Source: Pelolinea submarina (GTDB lineage Bacteria > Chloroflexota > Anaerolineae > Anaerolineales > Anaerolineaceae). From it: a stretch of 64,000 bases of DNA. Position numbers and translations under genes: made by a program. The notes under the pieces were generated by a model. The model saw nothing but the letters and a program-made list of their open reading frames with translations. It made no database searches and was not told where the DNA came from. Below are positions 34,207 through 43,912 of this stretch, in pieces. Position 1 is the first letter of the stretch, and the number at the start of each line of letters is the position of its first letter. The DNA lies in the NCBI RefSeq assembly GCF_003966975.1, contig NZ_AP018437.1:1302001-1366000 (forward strand), given 5' to 3'.

Positions 34207-35898
34207 TTATTGAGTTATATCTTTGCTTGTTAGGTATCCTCTATCCTCTATAAATTCTCCTGGAATTATTTGCGTAAATTGAGATGGTAAATATGGTTCC
34301 CTATCATTTGGATTGTAATCCCATTTATTCGAAAGTAAATAACATCTCTTCAAAGTACGAGTCAATGCCACCACAAATTTGCAATATTCAATATTATCGA
34401 CATTGCCGTTACTATCTATTTTTGGTACTATACCTTCATTTAAACCGACGATAAATACGTGACCTGCTGAAAGACCTTTACAACCTTCAAAAGATGATAA
34501 AAGTATTGTCGGTTGGGATAAATCAGTTTCCTGCTTTTCTTTTTGTTCTCCATAAAAGTGCCCTAAGATTTGATCACTTTTTTCACCTATAAGACCTATT
34601 AATGCTTGACGATCTTGCTCACTTGGTTTACCAGCCCTGATGATATTGACGACTTTTAAATGTTTGCAAATAAATTCTTCCGGTAGTATCTTATTAAAAG
34701 GTGTTCCATCGAGAGAAGATTTGATAAAGTCTTGTATCTGAACTTTATTAAATTCAAACTCAGCAAGAATTCGCCAACCTAAATTTGAATCGTCATCATG
34801 GAGAAGCATGTCATATGCATCACATATGGAATAATTATAATCTTGGGCTTCAGAAAAGTTTATATTTGCGTAAAATTCTCCCAATTTTTTTGCTAAAGGA
34901 TTAAGGTATTGCCTCTTTCCAACAAGTAGAACACAGGGATAGTTTTTTTCGTGTGCATCTTTAATTTCTATTTCTGGGATTTTTTTAATTTCTCCTGCGA
35001 TAAACTTAGACAAACAACTTATTGTTGAGGTTGTTGCTTTCACAATTTTTGGATATGTACTATTTTCATAATCTTTATCTTCAAGATAGGGAAAGAAAGG
35101 CCTTTCAATTCTATCTTGAAGACCACCATTATCTGTTACATTTTTAATAAATGCAGTGGTTGCTTCTACAACAACTCGTGGACACCTGGAACAAAATGGT
35201 AATTGAAAAACTTGATATTCACCGGATTCATATTTAGCTCGCAAGTGGGCAGGGGAAGAATTCCTTCCAGAATATACTGCTTGATCATCATCACCGACAA
35301 TTAATATGGGACTTTTCTTTTCTAATTCTTCAATCAACGCAACTTCAAGCGGATTGAAATCTTGGTATTCATCAACAACAATTTGATCATAAGTTGGCAA
35401 CTCTAAATGCCCGTCACGGACGTGTTTATATAACCTATAGACAGTGTCATTAAAAGATACTGCATTATAGTAATCTCCCCTTTCAAGATAAAACGTTAAT
35501 TCAGGCGAATCTTCATCAAGCATTTGAAATTTCTCATCAAAATCGGAAAGTTTATTTCCGAGGAAATTGGCGTCGCTTTCTACTATTTTTGTTAGAAATG
35601 GGATGAGCTCGATCCTGCCATTCCTTTTGTGGAGTAGTTTCTTACAGAATGCATGGAATGTTCTAACTTCAGCTCGATTACCCAGATCATTTTCCATATC
35701 TTCAACAAGCTTTCTTATGAATGAAAGAGCAAGATTTCTTTTCCCCACTTTTTTATTAAATATCGCACCGAAAGTATATGTTTTTCCTGTTCCGGGTCCT
35801 GCGACAATTAATTTTCGTGGATTGTCAGATTGTAAGATTTTATCAAGATACTCTTTTCTTTGTTCTGCCTGGTTTTCAAATGGATTATTTTCTGTCAT
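34207..35898 (-). CDS. UvrD-like SF1 DNA helicase, possible defence protein
   Basis: This is a 563-residue helicase. Motif I is GPGTGKT (34-40), motif II is VVDEYQDFNP (DEYQD 176-180), motif III is GDDDQAVYSGR (202-212) and a motif V-like region is SSFEGCKGLSAGHVFIVGLN, followed by motif VI-like VALTRTLKRC. It is shorter than UvrD/PcrA (~720) and close in size and layout to GajB of Gabija. It is strongly AT-rich, unlike its flanks. ATG 35898 follows GGAG. Upstream on the same strand, 156 bp away, is a TIR-like protein gene. A joint anti-phage role is inference; a stand-alone repair helicase is the alternative. Confidence 0.85.
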   Translation of the reverse strand: MTENNPFENQAEQRKEYLDKILQSDNPRKLIVAGPGTGKTYTFGAIFNKKVGKRNLALSFIRKLVEDMENDLGNRAEVRTFHAFCKKLLHKRNGRIELIPFLTKIVESDANFLGNKLSDFDEKFQMLDEDSPELTFYLERGDYYNAVSFNDTVYRLYKHVRDGHLELPTYDQIVVDEYQDFNPLEVALIEELEKKSPILIVGDDDQAVYSGRNSSPAHLRAKYESGEYQVFQLPFCSRCPRVVVEATTAFIKNVTDNGGLQDRIERPFFPYLEDKDYENSTYPKIVKATTSTISCLSKFIAGEIKKIPEIEIKDAHEKNYPCVLLVGKRQYLNPLAKKLGEFYANINFSEAQDYNYSICDAYDMLLHDDDSNLGWRILAEFEFNKVQIQDFIKSSLDGTPFNKILPEEFICKHLKVVNIIRAGKPSEQDRQALIGLIGEKSDQILGHFYGEQKEKQETDLSQPTILLSSFEGCKGLSAGHVFIVGLNEGIVPKIDSNGNVDNIEYCKFVVALTRTLKRCYLLSNKWDYNPNDREPYLPSQFTQIIPGEFIEDRGYLTSKDITQ

Positions 35899-36054
35899 TA
35901 TATTAATTCTCCAAAGGCTATTAGTTTGTGGTATCTACCATTGTGTGAGTGTCCAACCCTTAAATATGATTTCATTGGATTGTTGAAGAAATTTATAAAT
36001 TCAAGGGAATCTTATACTGTGTTAAACAACTTATTACCCCGTTTAAATGGTTTC

Positions 36055-36993
36055 CTATTGATTTATTACAAAACCTTTATCTATTAACCATTTTTCTATT
36101 TGTTTTGGTAATGATTCAGAAATCTTCAACGGGTCAAACTCTTTATACAACTTTCCTATCAAATCAGTTTGTAAGGATTTTAAATTTTTATCCTTTAACA
36201 AAAGAACACTCTTACCCATACCAAGCATATAACCAACTTCAAGTGATACATTTGGATTGAAATCTTCTTCCGTTATCCGATCAAATACCGCAATACCAAA
36301 ATTGCAGCCGTGCATATAAACCTTTACATTCGGAAATAGATCATCCATGTATTGTTTATCATCAGCTCGTAGTGCAGTAATGTTATTTTTGTCTAAAACA
36401 TCTTTAATGCAAGTAACAATTTCTTCGTGTAACTCTGTGTCATTGAATTTCATAATAATAAAAGCAGTTTTCTTTGTTACAGAAAAATCATTCCTGAATT
36501 TTTGAAGCCCTGAGGCTATCTCGGGATTTGATGCTGTTTCTTCAGACATGTTTCTTTCTGATTTCTTTTTTGCCTGTAATACAGTGCTAACATACTGCAC
36601 AACAATACTTTGGATATAATCGTCAAGTTTTTCCGCTGGGACATGAATGGGGAATGAAAAAGCCCATACTACTTCCCCTACATCAATTCTTACCTGATGA
36701 GTAAGACTATTCAGGTCTAGCCTACCAAATGATGAAAAATCCCTATAAAATATTTTCGTTTCTGCAATATCTGCAAATACTGCATGATAATTATTAATAT
36801 CTTTTCCAACTAAAAGATATCCACATTGTTGAACAGATAATATAGATGCAGGCACTTGTAAGTCAAGCGCGTATTTTCGTACCTTCTCGCCAAATAATCT
36901 AATTATGGCATTTACTGCATTTTGTTCATTTTCTGGAAGATCACCACCTACTGATGCCATACCCCCAGATGTTATAAATTGAATTGCTGACAT
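36055..36993 (-). CDS. protein with TIR-like/nucleoside deoxyribosyltransferase-like C-terminal domain
   Basis: This is a 312-residue protein. Residues ~1-145 form an unrecognised domain (starting MSAIQFITSGGMASVGGDLP). Residues ~175-300 show a Rossmann-like fold of the TIR/SLOG/deoxyribosyltransferase group: TKKTAFIIMKFND, then a helix, ITALRADDKQYMDDLF, CNFGIAVFD and the conserved FNPNVSLEVGYMLGMGKSVL. Glu252 sits where such enzymes have their catalytic Glu. Members commonly hydrolyse or sense NAD or nucleotides in immune systems. ATG 36993 has a strong AAGGAGGG. It is AT-rich and lies upstream of the helicase gene. The function is inferred from fold and context only. Confidence 0.7.
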   Translation of the reverse strand: MSAIQFITSGGMASVGGDLPENEQNAVNAIIRLFGEKVRKYALDLQVPASILSVQQCGYLLVGKDINNYHAVFADIAETKIFYRDFSSFGRLDLNSLTHQVRIDVGEVVWAFSFPIHVPAEKLDDYIQSIVVQYVSTVLQAKKKSERNMSEETASNPEIASGLQKFRNDFSVTKKTAFIIMKFNDTELHEEIVTCIKDVLDKNNITALRADDKQYMDDLFPNVKVYMHGCNFGIAVFDRITEEDFNPNVSLEVGYMLGMGKSVLLLKDKNLKSLQTDLIGKLYKEFDPLKISESLPKQIEKWLIDKGFVINQ

Positions 36994-37013
36994 CGATAAA
37001 TTCCCTCCTTGAA

Positions 37014-37041
37014 ATATTATTTATCAATAATCGATATGCAA
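37014..37041 (-). promoter_or_regulatory. candidate promoter of the TIR-like gene
   Basis: On the minus strand TTGCAT (37036-37041) and TAATAT (37014-37019) are 16 bp apart, directly before the ribosome site. Confidence 0.5.
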
Positions 37042-37284
37042 TTTTGTGAAGAGTGTGGTTTCTAATTACCGAGAAAATAGAATTGTAATATTGCTTGAAA
37101 ACATGTAAGATTTCTCGTCTTAATTCCATCTTTGCGTAACTTAGTTAAATTTTTCCTACACTTGCTGTGGATTGTTTTAAATCTCTCTATATCGTTTATC
37201 AAGCTGATCTATTTAAAATATTCCAAAACCAAAAAAAGGTAATACAAAACCCCAATACTATAACTATTATATATCAATGCTTAT
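37042..37284. other. AT-rich spacer without recognised genes
   Basis: The interval between the TIR-like gene promoter and the next terminator is AT-rich. No convincing ORF, RNA gene, integrase remnant or copy of the tRNA-Glu end is visible (only nine bases, AATCTCTCT at 37180, match). Confidence 0.5.
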
Positions 37285-37335
37285 AGAAAAAACGCTCCCC
37301 AGGCATAACGGAGGGCGCGAGCCCGGGGAGCGTTT
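37285..37335 (-). terminator. intrinsic terminator after radical SAM gene
   Basis: AACGCTCCCC (37291-37300) pairs with GGGGAGCGTT (37325-37334). On the minus strand it is followed by six T, 13 bp after the radical SAM stop. Confidence 0.85.
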
Positions 37336-37347
37336 GAAAAAGGCGAA

Positions 37348-38460
37348 TTAGACGGATTCTGTGGGAGCCAGGTCCGCGATCCATTCGCGTTCCTGCCACA
37401 ACGCACAGATGCCGTTGGATTCGTCCAGGCGGAAGTCGTTCTCGCGGATGGCATTCAGCAGCGGCGATTTGAGCGCCTCGATCAGGGGCATGTCGCGCAA
37501 ACTGGCATCCGTGTAGGGCGAGAAGGGGCAGGGTTCCACGTCGCCTTCAGCGTTGATGTGCACGAAGCCCTTGCCGGCTGCCAGGCAGCCGCCGAAGTCG
37601 ATTTCGCTGCCGGGGAAAGCCAGGAACAATGCCGGGTACTCACGGCGGTAACCCACCAGAATGCGGTTGAGTTCGTTCACCTGCGGCACGGTCATGATCA
37701 TGTCGTCCGTTCCGGGGGTGACGGGAATGTAATTAATGAAGAAGAATACCTTGCAGTCCAACGCCACCAGGCGCTCGATGAACTTGCGGTCGACGACAGT
37801 TTGAAAATTATCGTGCGTGGTGGTGACCGAAACGCCGTAATAAATGCCGGCCTGCTGGAAGCGCTGGATCAGCTCGAAGCCGTTCTCGTATACGCCCTGG
37901 CCGCGGCGTTTATCCGTTTCCAGCTCGTAGCCTTCAAAGCTGACGATGGGAATCACATGCGGTTGTTTCTTCAGGCGCCGGATGTGTTCCTCCTCCACCA
38001 GCATACCGTTGGTGAAAGGGGTGAAGATGATGTTGGGGTGCGCGGCGGTGACGTCCAGCAGTTCCTTGCGCATGAAAGGCTCGCCCCCGGCCAGCAAAAT
38101 ATACGAAACGCCGATCTCATCTGCCTGGTCGATGACCTGCGCGAATTTCTGCGGGTTGAACTCGCCGTGTTTGGGTTGGTGCAGGACCTTGGCGTAGCAG
38201 CCGCCGCAATCCAGGTTGCATTCCGTTGTGATGCTGTAGATCAGCATGGGTGGTACCTGCACGCCCTGATTTTTCCAGCTTTTCCTGCGCCGGCTGGCGA
38301 AATAGAAGCGCACGATCTTATTACCGAAGAAAATGGCTTTGCGCGGGTGGCTCAGGCTGAATTTGACTGCCTGTTTAAGACCGATGTTGAAATGTTCGTT
38401 GAACCACTCGGTGTAGTTCAATGGTTTTGCCTTGTTTACAGGCATGTCAGTTGAATTCAT
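37348..38460 (-). CDS. radical SAM protein with SPASM-like C-terminus
   Basis: This is a 370-residue radical SAM enzyme. The cluster motif is CNLDCGGC within LIYSITTECNLDCGGCYAKV. A GGEP motif (LLAGGEPFMRKELLD) and a C-terminal cysteine region (GGCLAAGKGFVHINAEGDVE, PCPF) follow, resembling the SPASM/twitch auxiliary cluster domain. ATG 38460 follows GTGAGG; a GTG at 38475 is less likely. Relatives modify peptides or cofactors, but no precursor peptide is seen next to it. It is a single-gene unit with its own terminator. Confidence 0.88.
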   Translation of the reverse strand: MNSTDMPVNKAKPLNYTEWFNEHFNIGLKQAVKFSLSHPRKAIFFGNKIVRFYFASRRRKSWKNQGVQVPPMLIYSITTECNLDCGGCYAKVLHQPKHGEFNPQKFAQVIDQADEIGVSYILLAGGEPFMRKELLDVTAAHPNIIFTPFTNGMLVEEEHIRRLKKQPHVIPIVSFEGYELETDKRRGQGVYENGFELIQRFQQAGIYYGVSVTTTHDNFQTVVDRKFIERLVALDCKVFFFINYIPVTPGTDDMIMTVPQVNELNRILVGYRREYPALFLAFPGSEIDFGGCLAAGKGFVHINAEGDVEPCPFSPYTDASLRDMPLIEALKSPLLNAIRENDFRLDESNGICALWQEREWIADLAPTESV

Positions 38461-38517
38461 TCTTTTTATCCTCACAATAATTTACGTAAAATAAGGAAAA
38501 TGGTTGCAAAAATGAGT

Positions 38518-38554
38518 ATAAAAAATCCCCATTCCCGATTTAGGGAATGGGGAT
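38518..38554 (-). terminator. intrinsic terminator after uvrA
   Basis: A perfect 12-bp stem ATCCCCATTCCC/GGGAATGGGGAT with loop GATTTA is followed on the minus strand by TTTTT, 16 bp after the uvrA stop. Confidence 0.92.
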
Positions 38555-38569
38555 AGTGTTTTGAAATGA

Positions 38570-41470
38570 TTAACATTCCTTTTTGTAATAATCCTTGAAG
38601 TAATCCTTCAGAACCTGTCCGGTGTAGGACGATTTTATTTCGCACACTTCCTCGGGTGTGCCCGTGGCCACCAACTGGCCGCCGCGGTCGCCGCCCTCCG
38701 GCCCCAGATCGATAATGTAATCGGCAGTCTTGATGATGTCCAGGTTGTGTTCGATGATCAACACCGAGTTGCCGGCGTCCACCAGGCGCTGCAGCACTTC
38801 CACCAATTTGTGCACGTCGGCGGCATGCAAGCCGACCGAAGGCTCGTCCAGCACGTACAGGGTCTTGCCGGTGGCGCGGCGCGAGAGTTCGCGCGAAAGC
38901 TTGATGCGCTGGGCTTCCCCGCCCGAAAGGGTGGTGGCCGATTGGCCGATGCGGATATATCCCAATCCCACATCCTGCAAGGTTTCCAGTTTGTGCGCGA
39001 TGCGGGGAATGTTCGCGAAAAACTCCATGGCGCTGTCGATGGTCAGATTCATCACTTCCGCGATGGAAAGTCCCTTATATTTGACTTGCAGTGTTTCGCG
39101 GTTGAAGCGCGCGCCGTGGCAGACATCGCAGGGCACGTACACATCCGGCAGGAATTGCATTTCAATACGCAGTTGACCGTTTCCCTGGCAGGCCTCACAG
39201 CGCCCGCCGTGCACGTTGAATGAAAAACGTCCACTGGTATACCCGCGCATCTTGCTTTCCGGCATCTCGGTGAATAACTTGCGCACCTCATCCCACACGC
39301 CGGTATAAGTGCCCGGGTTGGAGCGCGGCGTGCGTCCAATGGGGGATTGGTCGATGTTGATGATTTTGTCTAAATACTGGATACCTTCGATGCGTTTATA
39401 GCCGCCCGGATTGGTGCGGGCGTGGTTCAACTCACGCGCCAGAGCTTGATAGAGCACGTCCACCATCAGGGAGGATTTTCCCGAACCGCTCACGCCGGTG
39501 ATGCACACCAGTTTACCCAGGGGAATTTCAACATCCAGATTTTTCAGGTTGTTAGCCTCCGCGCCAACGATCGTCAGGTGTTTGCCGTTGCCCAAACGCC
39601 GTTTTTCAGGCATCGGGACGGTCAAACGACGCGACATATAGGCTCCGGTGAGCGATTTTGGGTTTTCCAGGATGGCTTTGACCGGCCCTTCGGCGATGAT
39701 CTCGCCGCCGTGTTCGCCGGCGCCCGGCCCCAGGTCCACAATCCAGTCCGCCGTGCGGATGGTCTCTTCGTCGTGTTCCACCACCAGGACAGTGTTGCCC
39801 TGGTCGCGCAGCTCTTTCAGCGTGGCTAGCAGGCGCGCGTTATCGCGCGGGTGCAGCCCGATGGAGGGTTCATCCAACACGTATAGCACGCCCATCAGCT
39901 TGGAGCCGATTTGGGTGGCCAGCCGGATGCGCTGGGCTTCGCCGCCGGAAAGTGTGGCGGCCGAGCGTTTGAGCGTCAAATAGCCCAGGCCGACATTAAC
40001 GAGGAATCCCAGCCGGTCATGAATTTCCTTCAGTACGCGTTCCGAAATAGCCCGGTCGCGCTCATTCAAAGGAGAATCATCCCCCATGATTTTTACAATC
40101 CAGGGCAGCGTGCGTTCCACCGGCCAGCCGGTGACTTCCATAATGTTGTTGTCGTCAACCGTAACAGCCAGCGATTCCGGCCGCAGGCGGTTGCCGTTGC
40201 AGTCCGGACAGGGCTGGTCGCTCATAAATTCCTGAATTTTGCTGCGAATGTATTCGGAATTCGTCTCCCGAAAACGCCGCATCAGGTTGGGGATGACGCC
40301 TTCGAACTTGGTTTTCAAAACCGTGCGGCGGTTATCCGCGCTGCGCAGGTCCATTTCGACTTCCTGTCCGTTGGTGCCATACAGGATGACATTCAGTTTT
40401 TCTTCGGGCAGGTCTTTGATGGGCGTGTCCAGGTTGATGTGGTAGGCTTTGGCAGCGGCGGAAAGCATCTGCCAGTAATATTTGCCCTGATCGCGTGAAT
40501 CATTCCATTCCATGGCCACGATGGCGCCGTCGTTGAGAGAAATTTCCTTGTCCGGGATGAGCAGATCCGGGTCAATTTCCTGTTTGATGCCCAGGCCCTG
40601 GCAGGTCGGGCAGGCGCCGTGCGGGGTGTTGAAGGAGAAGTTGCGCGGCTCGATTTCCGGCAGGCTGACCCCGTGCTCCGGACAGGATAAATGTTCTGAG
40701 TAGAAAAGGTCGGTAGGCGGTTCGGTGGACATGTTTTGTACGATGACGCGTCCCTCGCCAAATTTCAGCGCGGTCTCGACTGAGTCGGTCAGCCGGGTAA
40801 CGAAAGCTTTTTGGTCGGCTTCGTTATCACTTGCCTGGATTACCAGGCGGTCAACTACCGCTTCAATGTTGTGTATTTTGTAGCGATCCAATTCAATTTC
40901 TTCGTCCAGGTTGTAGACCTGGCCATCGGCCCGCACGCGCAGAAAACCGGCTTTGCGTATTTCGTCAAAAACAGCCTGGTAGGTGCCTTTGCGGCCGCGG
41001 ATGATGGGCGCCATAATCAGCAGGCGCGAATCCTGGGGCAGGTGCGCGACAATATCGACGATTTCCTGCGCAGACTGCTTGACCACTTCACGGCCGCAGA
41101 TGGGGCAGTGCGGCACGCCCACGCGCGCGAACAGCAGCCTGAGGTAATCGTATACTTCGGTAACCGTCCCCACGGTGGAGCGCGGGTTGCGCGAGGTGGC
41201 TTTCTGGTCGATGGAGACGGCCGGGGAAAGTCCTTCGATGTAATCCACGTCCGGTTTATTCATCTGGCCGAGGAACTGGCGCGCGTAAGCGGACAGGGAT
41301 TCCACGTAGCGGCGCTGGCCTTCAGCAAAAATCGTATCAAATGCCAGCGAGCTCTTGCCGGAACCGGACAGACCTGTAATCACCACGAATTTATCGCGCG
41401 GGATTTCCACGGTGATATTCTTTAAATTGTGTTCGCGGGCGCCAACCACCCGGATTTTGTCTTGTGACAT
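38570..41470 (-). CDS. uvrA: excinuclease ABC subunit A
   Basis: This is a 966-residue UvrA, the DNA-damage sensor of nucleotide excision repair. There are two ABC modules: Walker [15 protein letters not shown] with the [12 protein letters not shown] stretch, and later [15 protein letters not shown]. Two LSGGEAQRI signatures and two [16 protein letters not shown] Walker B segments are present. Zinc modules are [16 protein letters not shown] and CEACQGNG with CDVCHG. Length and order are normal for UvrA. ATG 41470 follows AAAGAGGTTGT. No uvrB or uvrC is in the window. Confidence 0.99.
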   Translation of the reverse strand: MSQDKIRVVGAREHNLKNITVEIPRDKFVVITGLSGSGKSSLAFDTIFAEGQRRYVESLSAYARQFLGQMNKPDVDYIEGLSPAVSIDQKATSRNPRSTVGTVTEVYDYLRLLFARVGVPHCPICGREVVKQSAQEIVDIVAHLPQDSRLLIMAPIIRGRKGTYQAVFDEIRKAGFLRVRADGQVYNLDEEIELDRYKIHNIEAVVDRLVIQASDNEADQKAFVTRLTDSVETALKFGEGRVIVQNMSTEPPTDLFYSEHLSCPEHGVSLPEIEPRNFSFNTPHGACPTCQGLGIKQEIDPDLLIPDKEISLNDGAIVAMEWNDSRDQGKYYWQMLSAAAKAYHINLDTPIKDLPEEKLNVILYGTNGQEVEMDLRSADNRRTVLKTKFEGVIPNLMRRFRETNSEYIRSKIQEFMSDQPCPDCNGNRLRPESLAVTVDDNNIMEVTGWPVERTLPWIVKIMGDDSPLNERDRAISERVLKEIHDRLGFLVNVGLGYLTLKRSAATLSGGEAQRIRLATQIGSKLMGVLYVLDEPSIGLHPRDNARLLATLKELRDQGNTVLVVEHDEETIRTADWIVDLGPGAGEHGGEIIAEGPVKAILENPKSLTGAYMSRRLTVPMPEKRRLGNGKHLTIVGAEANNLKNLDVEIPLGKLVCITGVSGSGKSSLMVDVLYQALARELNHARTNPGGYKRIEGIQYLDKIINIDQSPIGRTPRSNPGTYTGVWDEVRKLFTEMPESKMRGYTSGRFSFNVHGGRCEACQGNGQLRIEMQFLPDVYVPCDVCHGARFNRETLQVKYKGLSIAEVMNLTIDSAMEFFANIPRIAHKLETLQDVGLGYIRIGQSATTLSGGEAQRIKLSRELSRRATGKTLYVLDEPSVGLHAADVHKLVEVLQRLVDAGNSVLIIEHNLDIIKTADYIIDLGPEGGDRGGQLVATGTPEEVCEIKSSYTGQVLKDYFKDYYKKEC

Positions 41471-41531
41471 ACAACCTCTTTTTAGAACATAATATCTATA
41501 TTATAAAGCAATTTTTGATTATAACATCCAT

Positions 41532-41564
41532 AAAAAAACATCCCCGGGTGGTTTTCCGGGGATG
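41532..41564 (-). terminator. intrinsic terminator after plsC-like gene
   Basis: CATCCCCGG/CCGGGGATG with an 8-nt loop reads on the minus strand into seven T, 34 bp after the acyltransferase stop. Confidence 0.92.
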
Positions 41565-41597
41565 AATGATGTTGAAATGATTGGGATACCGGCCGAA

Positions 41598-42371
41598 TTA
41601 CTGGGCAGGGTAGTCGTCCTGGCCTTCTCGGATGCCTTCCCAGGGATAATAATCGGTCCCCTGAGCGGCTGCCCGGATGGCCGGGTCTTTAGAGAACAAG
41701 CCGGCTTCTTCCGGCGGGATCAATTCGGCGATGTGGGTCATGATTTCGTTGCCGATATCATCCAATTGGTGCCGGCGTTCATAACGGCTGCCGAATATCT
41801 TGAAAGGGCCGAAGGGCTTACCAATGCGAATCTTCACCTTGGCGCGTTTGCCCTGGCGCAGTGCCGGAAATATTTTGGGAAATCCGGTCAACCCTATCGG
41901 CAGCAGCGGCGCTTCCGCCACGGCGGTCAACAAAGCCGCGCCGGGCCGTGCCGGCCGCAGAATCTGCGCCCAGGATCCGCCTTCGGGGAAAATTCCGACC
42001 ACACCGCCGGATCTTAAGATCGCTTCCGCCTGTTTCAGCGCAAAGGTCGAGCCTGTGCCCCGATAAACCGGCAGGTACCCCCACATTTTGGGGAGAAATT
42101 GCACGATTTTCGGCGCGTGCGGGGTGACCGCTCCGCCGATGAAGTCCATGGGCCAGGGCGCCACGCTGATGAAAGCGGCCGGGTCGATGAAGCTGAAATG
42201 ATTCCCGACCATAATCAATGGGCCGGTCCTGGGAAAATTCTCTTCACCCTCTATTTCCATATCCGTGAGCACCTTGAAAATACCGCGTGCCAGGTATTGC
42301 ATTAGTCGGCGCAGCGGTTGGTTTGGCCGGTAGGATGGTTCCCCGGATGTGGTTAACTGGGCGGCGGTCAT
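41598..42371 (-). CDS. 1-acyl-sn-glycerol-3-phosphate acyltransferase (PlsC family)
   Basis: This is a 257-residue acyltransferase. The catalytic HX4D box lies in MVGNHFSFIDPAAF, the second block in YLPVYRGTGS and the phosphate-binding block in GIFPEGGS. Members acylate lysophosphatidic acid to phosphatidic acid at the membrane. ATG 42371 uses GAGGAGTAA, which is also the last two codons and stop of the upstream MFS gene 6 bp away, so translation is tightly linked. Confidence 0.92.
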   Translation of the reverse strand: MTAAQLTTSGEPSYRPNQPLRRLMQYLARGIFKVLTDMEIEGEENFPRTGPLIMVGNHFSFIDPAAFISVAPWPMDFIGGAVTPHAPKIVQFLPKMWGYLPVYRGTGSTFALKQAEAILRSGGVVGIFPEGGSWAQILRPARPGAALLTAVAEAPLLPIGLTGFPKIFPALRQGKRAKVKIRIGKPFGPFKIFGSRYERRHQLDDIGNEIMTHIAELIPPEEAGLFSKDPAIRAAAQGTDYYPWEGIREGQDDYPAQ

Positions 42372-42377
42372 GGTAAT

Positions 42378-43733
42378 TTACTCCTCAACTGTGTTCTTGG
42401 CTGCTCTACGGCCTTCATTTTCATTCACGAAGAGCAGCGGCATTAAACCGACCAGCAGGAAGAAGACGATGGTGACCAGCGCAAAGCGCGTACCGATCTG
42501 TTCTGCTACGGTTTTGGTGGCTTCATTATTAGCCAAGGCAACGTCGGCCTGGGAGAGCGCTTTGAATAACCAGTTGGATAAACCGGTGGCAGCCAGCCCC
42601 ATGACGCCGGGGCCGATGATGGAAGAAGTCCGGCCGGTCAGGGAGAAGAAGCCGTAGAATTCGGCGCTCTTATGGGCAGGTGCGAATACGCTTACCATGG
42701 TGCGGGAAAGCGACTGCACACCGGCCATGGCAAAACCGGCCAGGGCGCCCACGATGAAGAATCCCGTTTTGTTGGGGACGAACATCATGCCCAGCACCGA
42801 GATGATCATCAGCACCAGGGAGTTGATCAGGCTTTGTTTGTAGCCAATCTTTTCACCCAGCAATCCGTATAAATAGGCACCGGCAACGTTGGTAACCTGC
42901 ACGATGATGACAAAAATAATCAATTCGGTACTGGTTACGCCAAAAACGACAGCGCCGATGATGGCTGCGAAATCCAGGGCGGCGATGATGCCGTCGTTGT
43001 AGATTAACACTGCGATCATGAACTTGATGAATTCTTTGAAGTTGGCAACCGATTTGATGGTGTTTTTCAAGCGTTCAATTGCGATTGTAAAAAAGCCTTT
43101 GCCGCTTTTATTCTGCGGACGGTGTTTTTCTTCCAGCCAGAATATGGTTGGCAGGGTAAAAAGCGCATAGTATACCGCGGTGATGACGAATGACCAGCGG
43201 ATGACCAATGAATTGCCCGGGTTTAATTGGATCAGGACCAGCACAATGACCAGACAGATGATGCCGCCCAGCGAGCCAATCGCCCAACCATTGCCGGATA
43301 CTTTGCCAATTTCATCTTCGTCAGCCACATCCACCAGCAGCGAGTTGTAGAATACCTGCCCGGCGCGGTAACCAATTTCGGCAATGATAAAGAGGATCAT
43401 GCCCAAGAATACATCACCCTTGTTCACAAAGAACAATAAACCGGTGAAGATGATCGAAACAAAGGTCATTACCAGCAGGAAGGTCTTTTTGCGACCGGAG
43501 TAATCCGCCAATGTCCCTAAAAATGGCGAAATTACAGCTACAACCAGCATGGAAATGGTCAAGGCAAGACCCCATAAAGCGGATCCTTCAGCGGTGCCTA
43601 CGACACTCTGTTTGAAATAAGCTGCATATACTGCCAGCAGAACAACGGCAGCATAGGCGGAATTGCCAAAATCATAGAAATACCAGGCCCACTGCGCTCT
43701 TTTCTTCTTTTTTACGTCCGCTTTTTCTATCAT
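42378..43733 (-). CDS. MFS transporter, UMF1/Atg22-like
   Basis: This is a 451-residue twelve-segment major facilitator of the UMF1 type. It begins MIEKADVKKKKRAQWAWYFY followed by DFGNSAYAAVVLLAVYAAYF, the family hallmark. Motif A is FLGTLADYSGRKKTFLLVM. Atg22 exports amino acids from yeast vacuoles; bacterial substrates are unknown. ATG 43733 follows AAAGGAAATT; the longer frame to 43778 lacks a ribosome site. It forms an operon with the plsC-like gene. Confidence 0.88.
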   Translation of the reverse strand: MIEKADVKKKKRAQWAWYFYDFGNSAYAAVVLLAVYAAYFKQSVVGTAEGSALWGLALTISMLVVAVISPFLGTLADYSGRKKTFLLVMTFVSIIFTGLLFFVNKGDVFLGMILFIIAEIGYRAGQVFYNSLLVDVADEDEIGKVSGNGWAIGSLGGIICLVIVLVLIQLNPGNSLVIRWSFVITAVYYALFTLPTIFWLEEKHRPQNKSGKGFFTIAIERLKNTIKSVANFKEFIKFMIAVLIYNDGIIAALDFAAIIGAVVFGVTSTELIIFVIIVQVTNVAGAYLYGLLGEKIGYKQSLINSLVLMIISVLGMMFVPNKTGFFIVGALAGFAMAGVQSLSRTMVSVFAPAHKSAEFYGFFSLTGRTSSIIGPGVMGLAATGLSNWLFKALSQADVALANNEATKTVAEQIGTRFALVTIVFFLLVGLMPLLFVNENEGRRAAKNTVEE

Positions 43734-43855
43734 AATAATTTCCTTTTTATAAAAATTTGAATGTAAATATTTTAACACTACCCATAATATTTTCGTTGTG
43801 CAGCAATTTTCTTGGTTGTTCGAATGAAAAAAATTGAATTCCTGAAAATGAATAT

Positions 43856-43890
43856 AAAAAAGCGAGCAAATGCTTCAATCATTTGCTCGC
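43856..43890 (-). terminator. intrinsic terminator after UDP-glucose dehydrogenase gene
   Basis: An 11-bp perfect stem GCGAGCAAATG/CATTTGCTCGC with loop CTTCAAT is followed on the minus strand by TTTTTT, 22 bp after the stop. Confidence 0.92.
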
Positions 43891-43912
43891 CGGATGTACT
43901 TATCTGTTGAAA

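Noticed and set aside
34035..34253. 72-codon plus-strand ORF before the helicase gene
   Set aside because: It overlaps the helicase 3' end on the other strand and has no recognisable features.
34207..35898. Calling the helicase GajB and the locus Gabija
   Set aside because: No GajA-type OLD/TOPRIM nuclease is present next to it; the neighbour is a TIR-like protein.
37180..37188. AATCTCTCT matching the 3' part of tRNA-Glu, as a possible attachment-site copy for the helicase/TIR block
   Set aside because: Only nine bases match, the remainder of the tRNA end (GGGGGCACC) is absent, and there is no integrase gene.
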